A stretch of 64,000 bases of DNA, taken from Acidobacteriota bacterium. Lineage in GTDB: Bacteria > Acidobacteriota > Vicinamibacteria > Vicinamibacterales > 2-12-FULL-66-21. Below are positions 1 to 8,646 of the stretch, piece by piece. Each line of letters starts with the position of its first letter. Position 1 is the stretch's first letter. The position numbers and the translations under genes are program-made. Below the pieces are notes generated by a model. That model made no database searches and was not told where the DNA came from. It worked only from the letters and a program-made list of their open reading frames with translations. The stretch spans positions 102,338 through 166,337 of the forward strand of contig QHWT01000072.1 of NCBI GenBank assembly GCA_003222675.1, in the 5' to 3' direction.

Positions 1-1
1 G

Positions 2-412
2 TACGTGGACGTTGTCGATCGAATCGATCGCAAGATCCAGCACGCGGCGCGCGCGGTACCGGCGCCGCTGGTGCGCCTCGCGCCCGGCGCCAAGGCCGGC
101 ATCGTCACTGTCGGGGGCTGCCATGGGGCGTGCATGGAGGCGCTCGATCTCTTTGCCAGGGAAGGTCTCGCGCTCGACTACCTTCGCGTGCGCGGGTTTC
201 CGTTCGGCCAGGAGGTCACCGCGTTCCTCGAATCGCACGATGTCAACTTCATCGTCGAACAGAACCGCGACGGACAGTTGCGAAGCCTGCTGATGCTCGA
301 GACGGGAGTCGCCGTCGAGAAGCTGCAGTCGGTGCGGTACTACGGAGGTTTCCCGATGAGCGCGCATCACGTCGTGTCGGGGGTCAAGGCGAAAATGGAG
401 AAGGCGGCATGA
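2..412 (+). CDS. 2-oxoacid:ferredoxin oxidoreductase alpha subunit, C-terminal part
   Basis: The frame is open at the left edge of the window, so this is the 3' part of a longer gene, about 136 codons. With its partner it would oxidatively decarboxylate a 2-oxoacid (2-oxoglutarate-type) to acyl-CoA while reducing ferredoxin, in the cytoplasm. The visible part matches the end of KorA/PorA-like alpha subunits, with the GGCHGACMEALDL and NRDGQLRSLL stretches of the C-terminal transketolase-like domain. The stop overlaps the next start (ATGA), so the two subunits are translationally coupled. Assignment rests mostly on the beta subunit next door; the substrate cannot be told from this fragment. 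Confidence 0.8.
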   Translation, partial: YVDVVDRIDRKIQHAARAVPAPLVRLAPGAKAGIVTVGGCHGACMEALDLFAREGLALDYLRVRGFPFGQEVTAFLESHDVNFIVEQNRDGQLRSLLMLETGVAVEKLQSVRYYGGFPMSAHHVVSGVKAKMEKAA

Positions 413-1464
413 CCTACATCGCGAAACCGAAGGTCCATCACCCGGCCCTGCAGAAAAACGCCGTCGGTCTCACGCGGCGCGATTACGAAGGGGCGATCAC
501 GACGCTGTGCGCCGGCTGTGGCCACGACTCGATCACCGCGGCCATCGTTCAGGCCTTCTGGGAGCTTTCGATCGAGCCGTACAAGGTGGCGAAGCTTTCG
601 GGCATCGGCTGCTCGTCGAAGACGCCGGCGTATTTCCTGCGCGAGGCGCACGGGTTCAACGGCGTGCACGGCCGCATGCCGGCGCTCGTGGCCGGCGCGA
701 ATGCCGCGAACCGGGACACCCTGTATATCGGCATCTCCGGCGACGGTGACTCGCTGTCGATCGGTCTCGGACAGCTGTGCCACGCGATTCGACGCAACGT
801 CAACGTCCTGTACGTGCTCGAGAACAACGGCGTCTACGGCCTGACGAAAGGACAGTTCTCCGCGTCAGCGGATGTGGGGTCCACGAGCAAGAAGGGGGAA
901 GCGAACACGATGACGGCGATCGACGGCTGCCTGCTCGCGCTGACGCTCGGCGCCACATTCGTGGCGCGCGCGTTCTCCGGCGACAAGGCGCAGCTCGTGC
1001 CGATCCTGAAGGCCGGCCTCACGCACAAAGGCTTCGCGTTCGTCGACGTCATCTCGCCATGCGTGACGTTCAACGATCACGAGGGTTCGACGAAGAGCTA
1101 CGCGTACACGCGGGAGAAGAACGTAGAGGTGGTGCAGGCCGACTTCGTGCCGCCGGCGCACGCGATCACCACGGAGTACGACGCCGGGGCCGTCCGAAAC
1201 GTGATGCTGCACGACGGGAGCTGGGTGCGCCTGCACAAGGTTACCGAGGACTACGATCCGACGGATCGCGATCGCTCCTACACCTTCATCCGCGACAGCC
1301 AGAAGGAGGGGGAGATTGTCACGGGACTCTTGTACCTGTCGTCCGATTCCACCGACCTCCACGAGCAGAGCAACACGGTCACGATGCCGCTGGTGCACGT
1401 GCCCTACGAAGATCTCTGCCCGGGACGCGAGGAGCTCACGAAATTACAACGGCGGTTTCGCTAG
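409..1464 (+). CDS. 2-oxoacid:ferredoxin oxidoreductase beta subunit (TPP-binding)
   Basis: 351 aa beta subunit holding the thiamine pyrophosphate site. Visible motifs: CAGCGH (34-39), SGIGCSS (64-70), GDGDS (111-115; the Mg/TPP-binding GDG) and ENNGVYGLTKGQ (138-149). These are typical of KorB-type subunits of 2-oxoglutarate/2-oxoacid:ferredoxin oxidoreductase. The ATG at 409 overlaps the stop of the alpha subunit (ATGA), which fixes the start; an open upstream extension in the same frame is not coding. No gamma or delta (ferredoxin) subunit follows, as in two-subunit enzymes. The preferred 2-oxoacid is inferred, not shown. Confidence 0.9.
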   Translation: MTYIAKPKVHHPALQKNAVGLTRRDYEGAITTLCAGCGHDSITAAIVQAFWELSIEPYKVAKLSGIGCSSKTPAYFLREAHGFNGVHGRMPALVAGANAANRDTLYIGISGDGDSLSIGLGQLCHAIRRNVNVLYVLENNGVYGLTKGQFSASADVGSTSKKGEANTMTAIDGCLLALTLGATFVARAFSGDKAQLVPILKAGLTHKGFAFVDVISPCVTFNDHEGSTKSYAYTREKNVEVVQADFVPPAHAITTEYDAGAVRNVMLHDGSWVRLHKVTEDYDPTDRDRSYTFIRDSQKEGEIVTGLLYLSSDSTDLHEQSNTVTMPLVHVPYEDLCPGREELTKLQRRFR

Positions 1465-1524
1465 GTCTAATCCAGAGAGCCGCCCTACACTCGATCCCGG
1501 TGGCTTCCGCCACTAGGCGGACGA

Positions 1525-1719
1525 TCAAGATCGCTTCCGATCCCCCTGATCGCCATGGCCGGACTTCACCGACGTCCTCGCGCTCTTCCGGCGATCCGAG
1601 CTGAGCGACCGTCCGACATCGTCCATTTCTCTGAAGCGCCCCTGCACGTCGCGTTTGCCGTACATCGTGTTGCGTCCCGTATCGATCAGTTCGCGCTTGC
1701 TGCTCCCACGTTTGGCCAT
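1525..1719 (-). CDS. small conserved hypothetical protein, basic and hydrophilic
   Basis: 64 aa, very rich in Arg, Lys, Ser, Asp and Gly, with no hydrophobic segment and probably partly disordered. It resembles a widespread small family with a pattern like KRELIDTG...DVQGRF..DDVGRSLS.DRR...KT.VKSGHGD.GDR, known only as conserved hypothetical. A good ribosome binding site (GGAGGT) lies about 6 bases before the ATG at 1719. It is convergent with the oxidoreductase operon and divergent from the lactonase gene. Function unknown; the recognised family pattern and the ribosome site are the reasons to call it real. Confidence 0.65.
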   Translation of the reverse strand: MAKRGSSKRELIDTGRNTMYGKRDVQGRFREMDDVGRSLSSDRRKSARTSVKSGHGDQGDRKRS

Positions 1720-1886
1720 TGCCTACCTCCACTGATACCGGAGCAAGCCTGATGCCGTCCTGGAGAAATGCGAGCGCCATGGATCGGCCGGCCTTCGCAA
1801 CCGACGAATGACCCGGTCGCTTCGGCGAGGCAGGCCGCGACCGGAGCGCCAACCGCGAGCGCCAAAATCGAGTACTATCGCGCGCC

Positions 1887-2816
1887 ATGAAGCATCTTCT
1901 TCTTGCTCTCGTGATCGTGCCAGCCGTTCTCCAGCGGTCCGCGCTTCCTCCAGATACGGCGGTCAAGCCGGTGAAAGTCGCGGAGGTGCCCGGCTACTGC
2001 GAAGGGGTCGTATTCGATCGCGCGGGACTGGCCTACATCTCCGACACGAACCACGGCACGATCTATCGAGTCTCGGCCGCCGGCGAGACGACGATGTGGG
2101 CGAAGACGCCGGCGCCCAATGGTCATAAGATCCTCAACGACGGCACGCACCTGGTGTGTGACAAGGGGGCGGTGCTGCACCTCGATGCGGAAGGAAAGCG
2201 CCTGGCGGACGCGTCGAACGAATGCGACGGCAAGCCGCTGCGCGTGCCGAACGACCTGACGATCGATCCGAAGGGAGGCTTCTACTTCACGGATCCGGGC
2301 GGGTCGAGTCTAAGCACTCCGATCGGGACGGTGCATTACGTGGATCCACAAGGCAAGACGCACCTCGTTGCCGAGGGGCTCGCGTTTCCGAACGGGATCG
2401 TCCTGCGTCCAGACGGCAAGACGCTACTGGTTGGCGAGAGTCAGCAGAACCGGATCCTCGCCTACGAGGTGATAGCACCCGGCAAACTTGGACCGCGTCG
2501 CGTGCTGGCGACCTTGCCGAGGAAGCAAGGGGATCAAATCGCGAACGAGCCGGACGGCATGGCGCTCGACGATCAGGGAAATCTGTTTATCGCGCATTAC
2601 GGCATGCACACCGTGCAGGTCGTCAGCCCGGACGGCACGCTGCTCCGAAGCTATCCCGGGGGAAATCTGACGACGAGCAACGTGGCGTTTGCGGGGCCAG
2701 AGATGGATCGTCTTTACATCACGGGCGCGCTGACCGATGAGAAGACGAGCAAAGGCGCGTTGTGGCGTCTGGATCTCAAAGGGGTGCACGGCCTGCGACT
2801 GCTGGCCGCGAAATGA
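1887..2816 (+). CDS. SMP-30/gluconolactonase/LRE family protein, exported
   Basis: 309 aa with an N-terminal signal peptide (about residues 1-20, hydrophobic LLLALVIVPAVL). The body is a six-bladed beta-propeller of the SMP-30/gluconolactonase type: repeated blade motifs such as VPNDLTIDPKGGFYFTD, FPNGIVLRPDGKTLLV and NEPDGMALDDQGNLFIAHYG. In this family Glu, Asn and Asp side chains bind a divalent metal and the enzyme hydrolyses sugar lactones; the N and D of PNDLT and PDGMA fit such ligands. The role here, hydrolysis of an aldonolactone in the periplasm, is inferred. It is monocistronic, with a weak ribosome site. Confidence 0.85.
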   Translation: MKHLLLALVIVPAVLQRSALPPDTAVKPVKVAEVPGYCEGVVFDRAGLAYISDTNHGTIYRVSAAGETTMWAKTPAPNGHKILNDGTHLVCDKGAVLHLDAEGKRLADASNECDGKPLRVPNDLTIDPKGGFYFTDPGGSSLSTPIGTVHYVDPQGKTHLVAEGLAFPNGIVLRPDGKTLLVGESQQNRILAYEVIAPGKLGPRRVLATLPRKQGDQIANEPDGMALDDQGNLFIAHYGMHTVQVVSPDGTLLRSYPGGNLTTSNVAFAGPEMDRLYITGALTDEKTSKGALWRLDLKGVHGLRLLAAK

Positions 2817-2873
2817 TGCCGAAGGCTGAATGCCGACGCGTTCAGCTTTCAGTCTTCAGCATACGGAAAATCA

Positions 2874-3422
2874 CTAGTCCTCGTCGTCCGAAACGACCCG
2901 CACAGTTCCGCGCATCCACGGATGGATGCAGCACTGGAACCGATGGTTCGACAATGCGCGAATTGGCATGCTGTCCGCACGCAATTTGCGCCGAGGCCCG
3001 TGCCGTCGCGGACAGGCCGCGATGGCAAGTCTCTCACGCGAGTCGGGAGGAGGAATCTTTCCGCCGCCGAAGTTGGCGACTTCCGTAAACGTGTGCGCAC
3101 GGCCGCCCGTGTTGCGGACCCGCAGGCGCTCACCTGCTTCGATTACGAGTAGCCCGGGATCAATGCGCCAGGACGGGTGTCCGACAACCGTTGTTGGGGA
3201 ATTCGGGGAGGAAAGCAAGGCACGGAACTCCGCCAGTGTCACGGTTCCCGCCTTGAAGCATCCGCCAACGGTGCCCCAGGTCAGATCGGTCTGATCGCAA
3301 TCGTCGGTGATCGCGACCTTATGGTTATGCTCTGAGTCTGCTTGTAAGCGCGCTGGACTGTTACCGGCGATAAAAACCGCCACTCCCAAGGATACGCCGA
3401 CCGCGATTAGGAACCTTCGCAT
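2874..3422 (-). CDS. cupredoxin-like exported protein
   Basis: 182 aa with a signal peptide (RRFLIAVGVSLGVAVFIAGN). After a short unknown segment it has a plastocyanin-like fold signature: a His in GGRAHTFTEV and the C-terminal CCIHPWMRG, which supply the His-Cys-His-Met ligands of a type 1 copper centre. It probably carries electrons or binds copper outside the cytoplasm. The stretch between GGGKIPPP and NHRFQCC (about residues 122-157) is arginine-rich and unlike the usual sequence of such proteins, so a pair of compensating frameshifts there is possible. Start at 3422 gives the signal peptide directly. Confidence 0.65.
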   Translation of the reverse strand: MRRFLIAVGVSLGVAVFIAGNSPARLQADSEHNHKVAITDDCDQTDLTWGTVGGCFKAGTVTLAEFRALLSSPNSPTTVVGHPSWRIDPGLLVIEAGERLRVRNTGGRAHTFTEVANFGGGKIPPPDSRERLAIAACPRRHGPRRKLRADSMPIRALSNHRFQCCIHPWMRGTVRVVSDDED

Positions 3423-3619
3423 GCTGCACCTTCTCCATCAGAACCCGTCCAGACGCCGCGTCACCGGTTGAACGCAGCGCCGTGGCAGGCGAGTATCGAT
3501 TTCCCAGACTAAAGGCGGACAGAGGACGCGAGGCAAGGCAGTTCGGGTCTCGCTCGACTTCTCGCAGGTAGGGTCCGGATACTAGCGGAGCCGTTTCGTG
3601 GGGTCAATGCTATTCGGAC

Positions 3620-3690
3620 ATTCGACCTCCGACCTCCGATAACCGACCAACCGACAACCGACAACCGACAACCGACCAACCGACAACCGC
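3620..3690. repeat. degenerate short tandem repeat (CCGACAAC/CCGACCAAC units)
   Basis: Low-complexity DNA built from repeated CGACCTC, then CCGACCAA and CCGACAA words. It lies directly before the receiver-domain ORF and runs in frame into it, replacing the expected start of that protein. Nothing else is seen in 3423-3690. Confidence 0.8.
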
Positions 3691-3715
3691 GCCGTCGCTG
3701 CACCTGCACGCGCGC

Positions 3716-4015
3716 ATGCTGCGCGGACACGGGTTCGACGTGCAGCAAGCCGACAGTGCGGGCACCGCGTTGAAGCTTGCGGCCGAGTGCCGGCCGGAAC
3801 TCGTGCTGCTCGATGTGCACCTGCCGGATGAAAACGGATTTGCGGTGTGCCGGCGGCTACGCGAGGCCTACCCCGACGTGCCGGTTGTGATGACGTCAGC
3901 GACGTATACCGACGACGCCTCGCGCGTCTCGGCAATGTACGCGGGCGCCGCGGAATTCCTGCCCGAGCCGATCAACGCGGCCGCCCTCGCGAAGATCGTC
4001 AAGCGCTACCTCTGA
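3716..4015 (+). pseudogene. response regulator receiver domain lacking its N-terminal strand
   Basis: 99 aa from the ATG. The sequence matches a CheY-like receiver from helix 1 onward: LVLLDVHLPDENGF with the phospho-acceptor Asp, then VVMTSATYT (the conserved Thr/Ser position) and FLPEPI where the usual Lys-Pro is Glu-Pro, so the switch Lys is missing. The first beta strand with the acidic Asp pair is absent: the same frame upstream is a CCGACAAC tandem repeat. No output domain follows. It is probably a recombined remnant; an assembly error at the repeat is the alternative. Confidence 0.6.
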
Positions 4016-4110
4016 CGGTTTATGGAATGGCTGTCTTAGCGTCACGTCGATTGGCGGACAAGGATGGATCTGCCCTGACCGCTTCCGCTCTTCCGAAACA
4101 GGAGACCACT

Positions 4111-5493
4111 ATGAAGCGCCCGTCGCGTCGCGAATTCCTGAAGACTGCCGCCGCGGGCAGCGTGGCGGCGTCGTTGCCGACCACCTTGCTCCGCGCGCAG
4201 GAGCGTCCGCAGGCGGCCGACGTGCCGCCCGGCGACCGCCTCCAGATCGCGCTCATCGGCGCGGGCGGCCAGGGCATGTCCGACACGCGCACCGCGCTCC
4301 GCGTGCCCGGCACGGAGCTGACGGCGGTCGCCGACATTTACGACGGCCGCCTGACGCGCGCGAAGGAATTGTGGGGGTCGCAGGTCTTCACGTCGCGCGA
4401 CTACCACGACGTGCTGGCGCGGCCGGAAATCGACGCGGTGATCATCGCGACGCCGGATCACTGGCACCAGCGCATCGCGATTGATGCCATGAAGGCGGGC
4501 AAGGACGTCTATGTCGAGAAGCCAATGGTGCAGAAGATTGAGGAGGGCCTGCCGCTCGCGGACGTCGCGCGCCAGACCAACCGCATCGTCCAGGTGGGAA
4601 GCCAGCGCGTCAGCTCGATCGTGTATGCGAAGGCACGCGAGTTGTACCGCGCCGGCGCGATCGGCAACCTGACGCTCGTGGAGGCATGGATCAATCGCAA
4701 CTCCGCGCTCGGCGCGTGGCAGTACACGCTGCCGCTCGATGCCTCGCCGCAGACAATCGACTGGGATCGCTTCATCGGCCACGCACCGAAGCGGCCGTTC
4801 GAGCCGATTCGATTGTTCCGGTGGCGCAACTATCGCGACTACGGCACCGGCATCCCCGGCGATCTCTTCGTGCACCTGTTCACGGGCATCCACTTCGTGC
4901 TGGACTCGACGGGACCGACGCGCGTGATTGCGACTGGCGGGCTGCGCTACTGGAACGACGGCCGCGACGTCCCTGACGTGATGCTCGCGCTCTACGATTA
5001 CCCGAAGACGGCGTCGCACCCGCCGTTCACCTTGTCGCTCAAGGTGAACTTCGCGGAAGGGGGCGGCGAGAACCAGGCGTTCCGGTTCGTCGGCCCGGAG
5101 GGCGTTCTCACGATTGGCGGCGCCGGCGTCACGCTCGCGAAGAAGCCGCGACCGAACGATCCGGGCTACTCGATCGACACATATCCGCGGGCCATGCAGG
5201 ACGAAATCCTGAAGCAGCACCGCGCGAAGTATCCGGAGAAGCCGGAGCTGCAGCCGGACAGCGAGGAATTGTTCGCGGCGCCTCCCGGATACTCGGACGC
5301 CTATGATCACTTCGTCAACTTCTTCGACTCGGTCCGGACGCGCAAGCCGAGCGTCGAGGACGCAGTGTTCAGCTTCCGCGCCGCGGCCCCCGCGCTGCTC
5401 ACGAACGACAGCTACTTCGAAGGGCGCGCGATCGCGTGGGATCCTGAGGCGATGAAGCGCGTCACTCGGACGGACACGGGGAGCCGGCAATGA
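4111..5493 (+). CDS. Gfo/Idh/MocA family oxidoreductase with Tat signal
   Basis: 460 aa. Residues 5-27 form a Tat signal (SRREFLKTAAAGSVAAS), so the folded, cofactor-loaded enzyme is exported. A Rossmann fold follows, with the dinucleotide motif GAGGQG at 50-55 and the family motif VEKPM at 135-139; the C-terminal half is the substrate-binding sheet. The start is the ATG behind AGGAGA at 4111; the frame is open far upstream but not coding. It overlaps the DUF1080 gene by 4 bases (ATGA), and that gene overlaps a CehA/McbA gene, forming one operon. Inference: NAD-dependent oxidation of a sugar or glycoside (for example at C3) in a periplasmic 3-keto-sugar pathway. Confidence 0.88.
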   Translation: MKRPSRREFLKTAAAGSVAASLPTTLLRAQERPQAADVPPGDRLQIALIGAGGQGMSDTRTALRVPGTELTAVADIYDGRLTRAKELWGSQVFTSRDYHDVLARPEIDAVIIATPDHWHQRIAIDAMKAGKDVYVEKPMVQKIEEGLPLADVARQTNRIVQVGSQRVSSIVYAKARELYRAGAIGNLTLVEAWINRNSALGAWQYTLPLDASPQTIDWDRFIGHAPKRPFEPIRLFRWRNYRDYGTGIPGDLFVHLFTGIHFVLDSTGPTRVIATGGLRYWNDGRDVPDVMLALYDYPKTASHPPFTLSLKVNFAEGGGENQAFRFVGPEGVLTIGGAGVTLAKKPRPNDPGYSIDTYPRAMQDEILKQHRAKYPEKPELQPDSEELFAAPPGYSDAYDHFVNFFDSVRTRKPSVEDAVFSFRAAAPALLTNDSYFEGRAIAWDPEAMKRVTRTDTGSRQ

Positions 5494-6170
5494 AGCGCGG
5501 CGCGGCAGCCCTTATGATGGCCGTGGCCCTGGGGGTGATGAACATGGCGTCGCCGCGCGAGGCTCCGGGGACGTGGCGGTCGCTTTTCGACGGCAAGACA
5601 ACTGCCGGATGGCGCGGCTTTCTCTCGAAGCAGATGCCCGACGGCTGGAAGGTCGTGGACGGCGCGCTCACGCGCGTCGACAAGGCAGGTGACATCGTCA
5701 CGCTCGACGAGTTCGCGGACTTCGAGCTGACGCTCGACTGGAAGATCGCGAAGGGAGCCAACAGCGGAATCTTCTATCGCGTGGTCGAGAATCAGGAAGA
5801 CGAATCGATGTGGATGGTCGCGCCCGAATATCAGCTCATCGACGACAAGGGATATCCGCAGAAGCTGAAGGACACACAGTACACGGGCGCTAACTACGAT
5901 CTCCAGCCGCCGGCTCGACACGTCTCGAAGCCTGCCGGCGAATGGAATGCAACCCGCATCATCGCGGACGGGAAGCACGTCGAGCACTGGTTGAACGGCG
6001 TAAAGCTTGTCGAGTACGAGATCGGCAGCCCCGCGTGGGAGCAGCTCGTCGCCAAGAGCAAGTTCAAAGATCATCCGCGCTACGCACGCGCGCCGAGGGG
6101 ACGAATCGGGATCCAGGACCACGGCGACTGGGCGGCATTCCGCAACATCAAGATCCGCGAACTACGGTGA
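5490..6170 (+). CDS. DUF1080 (3-keto-disaccharide hydrolase-like) protein
   Basis: 226 aa with a signal peptide. The jelly-roll DUF1080 domain begins at WRSLFDGKTTAGWRGF and contains the hallmarks DGWKVVDGAL, FELTLDWKI, ANSGIFYRV and the C-terminal GRIGIQDHG..AFRNIKIREL. Members of this family act on 3-keto-glycosides made by Gfo-type dehydrogenases, which fits the upstream partner. It is translationally coupled on both sides (ATGA with the oxidoreductase, GTGA with the next gene). The length is normal for a single-domain member. The reaction is inferred from the family and neighbours. Confidence 0.88.
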   Translation: MKRGAAALMMAVALGVMNMASPREAPGTWRSLFDGKTTAGWRGFLSKQMPDGWKVVDGALTRVDKAGDIVTLDEFADFELTLDWKIAKGANSGIFYRVVENQEDESMWMVAPEYQLIDDKGYPQKLKDTQYTGANYDLQPPARHVSKPAGEWNATRIIADGKHVEHWLNGVKLVEYEIGSPAWEQLVAKSKFKDHPRYARAPRGRIGIQDHGDWAAFRNIKIRELR

Positions 6171-8431
6171 AGAAGCATCTCTGGGTGAGCGTGACGGCGG
6201 TGCTGGTCGTGGCCCTGCTGATGCCCGCGTATTCGGCACCGCAGCGGGGCGCGGCACCGTTGCAGCCGTTCGCGCAGCACGTGCGCCGGGTCGAGAGCGC
6301 GCTGGAATCCATCGGCCAGCCGCTGCCTGCAGCGGTCCACCAGGCCATCAACGACGCCATTGGCGACGCTGACGAGCGCGCCGCGGCAACCCGCATCGAG
6401 CAGATCCTCGATCCGCACGTCCTCGTGACCGTCGAGATCAATCCGGAGAGTCGCGTCAAGGTGACGCAGGGCAGTGCGCAAGCCGAGCTCGTCCAGGGAG
6501 GTACGCGCGCCTTTCTGGTCAAGGTGATCAACCAGGCGGGCATTACCGCGCCGCTGGCGGTCAAGAGCCCGAACACCGGACCCATCTCCAAGCGCTCAGG
6601 AACGCGCTCAGCCGACGATCCCCTCAGCCACGCGCCCCCGAGCGAATTGACGATGAGCGACGTGAGGAACCGGTGGGCGGAGATCGCGATCTTCGACAAG
6701 CCGCCGATGGCGCCGCGTCTGAGAGGTCTGGCGATCGAGTACGCGATCCTGCAGGTCTACAGCAGGGACGCGGGGCAGCGGTCGGCCATTCTGAGCTTCG
6801 ATGTCGGGCAGGGAACCGCTGACATCGGGTTCAGGAACGACGTGGAGATCCTGTTTCGCGCGAAGCCTGCATATCCCGTCAAGCTGCGCGTACGCGATGA
6901 ACAGGGACGGCCGACGACGGCGTCGTTTCTGGTCCGCGACGATCGCAACCGCGTCTATCCGAATCGGCTCAAGCGCCTCGCGCCGGATCTGCCGTTCCAG
7001 GATCAGGTGTATCGCTCCGACGGCGACACGATCGACCTTCCCGGCGGGCGGTTCACCGTCACGGTATCGAGGGGACCGGAGTACATCTCCGAAACGCGCG
7101 CGTTCACGATCGAAGGTCCCGCCGAGATCGCATTCGATCTCCGGCGCTGGATCGATCCGGCGACGCGCGGATGGTACTCCGGCGATCACCACGTGCACGC
7201 CGCCGGGTGCTCACACTACGACAACCCGACTGAAGGTGTGGAACCGCGGCACATGTGGCCGCAGGTGAGCGGCGAAGCGCTCAACATCGCATCCGTGCTG
7301 ACGTGGGGCCCGTGCTACTACAGCCAGAAGCGATTCTTCAGCGGCCACGACGACCCCTTGTCGACGTCGAAGCAGCTTCTGCATTACGACCTGGAAATTT
7401 CGGGGTTTCCGTCGAGCCACGCAGGGCACCTCGTGCTGCTCGGGTTGACAGAGCAGGATTATCCCGGCGCCACGCGCATCGAGCAGTGGCCGACGTGGAC
7501 GCTGCCGGTCCTGCGCTGGGCCAGCGCGCAGAAGGCGGTCACCGGCTTTGCGCACTCTGGATGGGGCCTCGAGGTCGCGTCGCGCGACCTGCCGAATTAC
7601 GAGATGCCCGCGTTCGACGGGATCGGCGCCAACGAGTTCATCGTCGACGTTACGCGGCCGGGCGCCGTCGACTTCATTTCGGCGGGAGACACGCCGCCGG
7701 TCTGGGAGCTGAACATCTGGTATCACGTGCTCAACGCAGGCTTCCGCACGCGCATCAGCGGTGAGACCGATTTTCCGTGCATCACCGACGAGCGCGTCGG
7801 TCAGGGGCGGTCGTACGTGAAACTCGACGGAGCCTTGTCATATCGAGGTTGGGTCGATGCCATCCGCGACGGCCGGACGTACGTGTCCGACGGCCGCAGT
7901 CATCTGATGGACTTCCGCGTGTCCAGCGTGGAGTCGGGCGGAGAGGTGCGTCTTGCGCAGCCAGGAACAGTGCGCGCGACGGTGGTTGTTGCGGCCAACC
8001 TGCCTGCCGTTCCCGACGAACAGATCCGCAGTCGTCCTCCGACGGACAAACCCTACTGGCATCTCGAGCGCGCGCGCATCGGGAGCACGCGCGAGGTGCC
8101 GCTCGAGATCGTCGTCAATGGCGTCGCGGTCGCGAACCGAACGCTGATCGCCGACGGCACGCCGCGCGAGGTGAGCGTCGAGGTACCCATCGAGAAGAGC
8201 AGCTGGGTGGCGGCCCGGATCCTGCCGTCATCGCACACAAATCCTGTGTTCGTGATCGTCGGTGACAAACCCGTTCGCGCGTCACGCGCGAGCGCCGAAT
8301 GGTGTCTGGCCGCGGTCAACCAGTGCTGGACGCAGAAATCGACACGCATCGGCGCCGGGGAACTGGAAGAAGCTCGCGCCGCCTATGAGGCTGCCCGCCA
8401 GGTGTATCGAAAAATCATCGGGCAGTCCTAG
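6167..8431 (+). CDS. CehA/McbA-type metallohydrolase domain protein, exported
   Basis: 754 aa starting at a GTG that overlaps the previous stop (GTGA). It has a signal peptide (KKHLWVSVTAVLVVALLMPAYS), then a long beta-rich region with carboxypeptidase-regulatory-like strands (PVKLRVRDEQGRPTTASF). A PHP-type metallohydrolase domain begins near residue 335 with GDHHVHAAG, whose His pair binds metal, and continues through FAHSGWGLEV and GETDFPC. CehA (carbaryl hydrolase) and McbA are named relatives, but most family members in such genomes have unknown substrates. Third gene of the oxidoreductase-DUF1080 operon; the transcript ends at the hairpin at 8608-8640. Confidence 0.8.
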   Translation: MKKHLWVSVTAVLVVALLMPAYSAPQRGAAPLQPFAQHVRRVESALESIGQPLPAAVHQAINDAIGDADERAAATRIEQILDPHVLVTVEINPESRVKVTQGSAQAELVQGGTRAFLVKVINQAGITAPLAVKSPNTGPISKRSGTRSADDPLSHAPPSELTMSDVRNRWAEIAIFDKPPMAPRLRGLAIEYAILQVYSRDAGQRSAILSFDVGQGTADIGFRNDVEILFRAKPAYPVKLRVRDEQGRPTTASFLVRDDRNRVYPNRLKRLAPDLPFQDQVYRSDGDTIDLPGGRFTVTVSRGPEYISETRAFTIEGPAEIAFDLRRWIDPATRGWYSGDHHVHAAGCSHYDNPTEGVEPRHMWPQVSGEALNIASVLTWGPCYYSQKRFFSGHDDPLSTSKQLLHYDLEISGFPSSHAGHLVLLGLTEQDYPGATRIEQWPTWTLPVLRWASAQKAVTGFAHSGWGLEVASRDLPNYEMPAFDGIGANEFIVDVTRPGAVDFISAGDTPPVWELNIWYHVLNAGFRTRISGETDFPCITDERVGQGRSYVKLDGALSYRGWVDAIRDGRTYVSDGRSHLMDFRVSSVESGGEVRLAQPGTVRATVVVAANLPAVPDEQIRSRPPTDKPYWHLERARIGSTREVPLEIVVNGVAVANRTLIADGTPREVSVEVPIEKSSWVAARILPSSHTNPVFVIVGDKPVRASRASAEWCLAAVNQCWTQKSTRIGAGELEEARAAYEAARQVYRKIIGQS

Positions 8432-8465
8432 AGTCTCCTGGCCGCCTGCGTGGCATGCGACGGAC

Positions 8466-8562
8466 GTCCTCACGCGGAGCGCGCAGAGCTCGCGAAGAAC
8501 TTCAATTCGAGTCCGTACGACAACAGGTGCTCCGCGTGCTCTGCGACCTCGGCGTGAAGTCG
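8466..8562. repeat. inverted repeat of the TCACGC-GAG-CGCAGAG type
   Basis: A left arm around 8468-8494 (CTCACGCGGAGCGCGCAGAG) is matched imperfectly in reverse orientation around 8529-8557 (CTCCGCGTGCTCTGCGACCT). The same word family forms an inverted pair at 17257-17432, so this is a dispersed intergenic repeat of the genome rather than a gene feature. Confidence 0.6.
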
Positions 8563-8607
8563 TACGTGGCAAGCAAATGCAAGTGAATGAAGGTCGGATG
8601 GAGTAGG

Positions 8608-8640
8608 AAAGGCCGGCCCCGGGTGATCGAGGCCGGCTTT
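8608..8640. terminator. bidirectional hairpin between convergent genes
   Basis: GCCGGCC and GGCCGGC arms form a strong stem, flanked by AAA on the left and TTT on the right. It sits between the ends of the metallohydrolase gene (plus) and the Gfo gene (minus), as expected for a shared terminator. The T tracts are short. Confidence 0.6.
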
Positions 8641-8646
8641 GGTGTG

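Noticed and set aside
130-408. Upstream extension of the beta-subunit frame
   Set aside because: Overlaps the alpha subunit; the extension is Arg-rich, and the ATGA overlap at 409 fixes the start.
4042-5490. 482-codon minus-strand frame opposite the Gfo gene
   Set aside because: Arg-rich shadow ORF; the plus strand has full Gfo motifs.
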